The position numbers and the translations under genes are program-made. Shown here piece after piece: positions 5,540 to 5,959 of a DNA stretch of 5,959 nucleotides. The notes under the pieces were generated by a model. The model ran no database searches. It saw only the letters and a list, made by a program, of their open reading frames with translations, and was not told where the DNA came from. Where the stretch lies: contig JACJXT010000004.1 in NCBI GenBank assembly GCA_020636535.1, forward strand, positions 1-5,959, in the 5' to 3' direction. The stretch comes from Chitinophagales bacterium. Its GTDB lineage: Bacteria > Bacteroidota > Bacteroidia > Chitinophagales > JADIYW01. Each line of letters starts with the position of its first letter. The stretch's first letter is position 1.

Positions 5540-5821
5540 ATGCCATTTGAAAAGAATGTAAGTGGTAACCCAAAAGGGAAACCCAAAGGAGCAGTAAACA
5601 AGACTACAAGGGAATTAAGAGAAATTATAAATGAATTTCTTAGTAAGAACTTAGATAAAATACAAGATGACTTTGATAAGTTAGAGCCTAAAGAAAAGTT
5701 ACTTTTCATAGATAAGATGTTAAAACACGTCCTACCGCCAAAAGTGGAGGAAGTGGAGGGAGTGGATATCATACCTGATGAAGTAGTTATAACTATTGTT
5801 GATGGTAAGCGTGTCCCATAG
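5540..5821 (+). CDS. DUF5681 / small terminase subunit-like protein (93 aa)
   Basis: The N-terminus SGNPKGKPKGAVNKTTRELRE (8-28) is the hallmark basic motif of DUF5681 (GNPKGRPKG-S/A-xNK), found at the start of many Bacteroidota phage and prophage proteins that resemble terminase small subunits. Two helices follow (about 24-47 and 50-64, TRELREIINEFLSKNLDKIQDDF and KEKLLFIDKMLKHVL), then an acidic tail (68-82). It is at the short end for a terminase subunit, which fits either a stand-alone DNA-binding adaptor or a satellite version. The ATG at 5540 follows an A-rich leader and places the hallmark at the usual distance from the start. It lies downstream of the repeat cluster and is the last gene before attP, with no partner large terminase. 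A packaging role is inferred from family resemblance and from gene order; a general DNA-binding role is also possible. Confidence 0.8.
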   Translation: MPFEKNVSGNPKGKPKGAVNKTTRELREIINEFLSKNLDKIQDDFDKLEPKEKLLFIDKMLKHVLPPKVEEVEGVDIIPDEVVITIVDGKRVP

Positions 5822-5876
5822 ATTGAAACTAATATCATTAATAAACCTCCACATTTAAAAAGTTGGTTTGCAAAAG

Positions 5877-5898
5877 TTCTAAAAAGTAGGCTTTAGAA
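5877..5898 (+). terminator. Possible weak terminator after the DUF5681 gene
   Basis: ttctaaa (5877-5883) and tttagaa (5892-5898) pair perfectly over 7 bp with an 8-base loop, 56 bp after the DUF5681 stop. The stem is AT-rich and no clear T run follows, so termination is doubtful. It is nonetheless the only hairpin I see between the last gene and the attP. Confidence 0.25.
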
Positions 5899-5910
5899 TA
5901 CAATTATACT

Positions 5911-5924
5911 TAAAGAAAAATGAA
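5911..5924 (+). repeat. 14-bp repeat flanking the DUF5681 gene (second copy at 5460-5473)
   Basis: taaagaaaaatgaa occurs at 5460-5473, right after the last heptamer, and again at 5911-5924 before the attP, so the two copies bracket the DUF5681 gene. Each contains an ATG that opens only a very short frame (11 codons at 5469, 3 codons at 5920). They could be remnants of duplicated leader sequence, module-exchange boundaries, or chance in A-rich DNA. Confidence 0.45.
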
Positions 5925-5952
5925 GCATTGATACACCCCTAAAACCTTTCAA

Positions 5953-5959
5953 ATTGTGC
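5953..5959 (+). repeat. Arm-type 11-mer cut by the window end
   Basis: attgtgc at the very end is the first 7 bases of the 11-mer attgtgcaaat. The missing aaat is exactly bases 1-4 of the window. This is the key evidence that the molecule is circular. The 138 bp between the DUF5681 stop and this point contain no gene. Confidence 0.75.

Noticed and set aside
5485..5838. Minus-strand 117-codon frame covering the DUF5681 gene
   Set aside because: It is longer than the plus-strand gene, but the plus strand carries the recognisable GNPKGKPKG hallmark. The minus product is Ser/Leu/Ile-rich without domains.

Overview
This window looks like a complete, very small (about 6 kb) integrative element of a low-GC Bacteroidota host, probably Flavobacteriia-like, and it appears to be captured in circular form. 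The host assignment rests on four things: the integrase type (Bacteroidetes-style Arm/SAM-like tyrosine recombinase without the usual first catalytic Arg), the VirE_N/BT4734-like plus DUF3987 primase-helicase, a perfect TAnnTTTG -7 promoter box, and the absence of Shine-Dalgarno sequences. The window ends fit each other: the last 7 bases plus the first 4 bases recreate an 11-bp repeat (attgtgcaaat) that continues directly into a second copy at 5-15. The joined 24 bp are identical to the tandem pair at 231-254. I therefore read the window as a circle opened inside a repeat.

Layout on the circle: an attachment region (about 5951 through 1 to 271) contains the 3' half of a tRNA-Arg(UCU) gene on the minus strand (63-104). 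A tRNA terminator hairpin (22-49) lies beyond its 3' end, and 11-bp arm-type repeats lie on both sides. The 5' half of the tRNA is nowhere in the window, as expected for an attP that restores the tRNA on integration. A plus-strand gene set follows: tyrosine integrase (282-1535), a 295-aa protein of unknown function 6 bp downstream (1542-2429), an intergenic control region with two 15-bp direct repeats and an inverted repeat over the next start codon (2451-2519), an excisionase/AlpA-like HTH protein (2517-2873), a 100-aa winged-helix-like protein overlapping it (2863-3165), and a 706-aa primase-helicase 2 bp further on (3168-5288). A noncoding region with seven copies of GGTTGTA in both orientations comes next (5294-5459, candidate replication origin), then a 93-aa DUF5681 / small-terminase-like protein (5540-5821), and then the attP again.

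As a system: integrase and tRNA attP give integration and excision. The HTH protein is a candidate directionality factor or regulator. The primase-helicase plus repeat cluster form a self-contained replication module, and the terminase-small-subunit-like protein may redirect packaging. There is no relaxase, no conjugation gene, no capsid or large terminase, and no obvious cargo. The order int - regulator - AlpA-like HTH - primase/helicase - ori-like repeats - TerS-like - att closely resembles phage-inducible chromosomal islands, so the main hypothesis is a minimal Bacteroidota phage satellite. That hypothesis is inference; the gene identities and repeats are read directly from the sequence.
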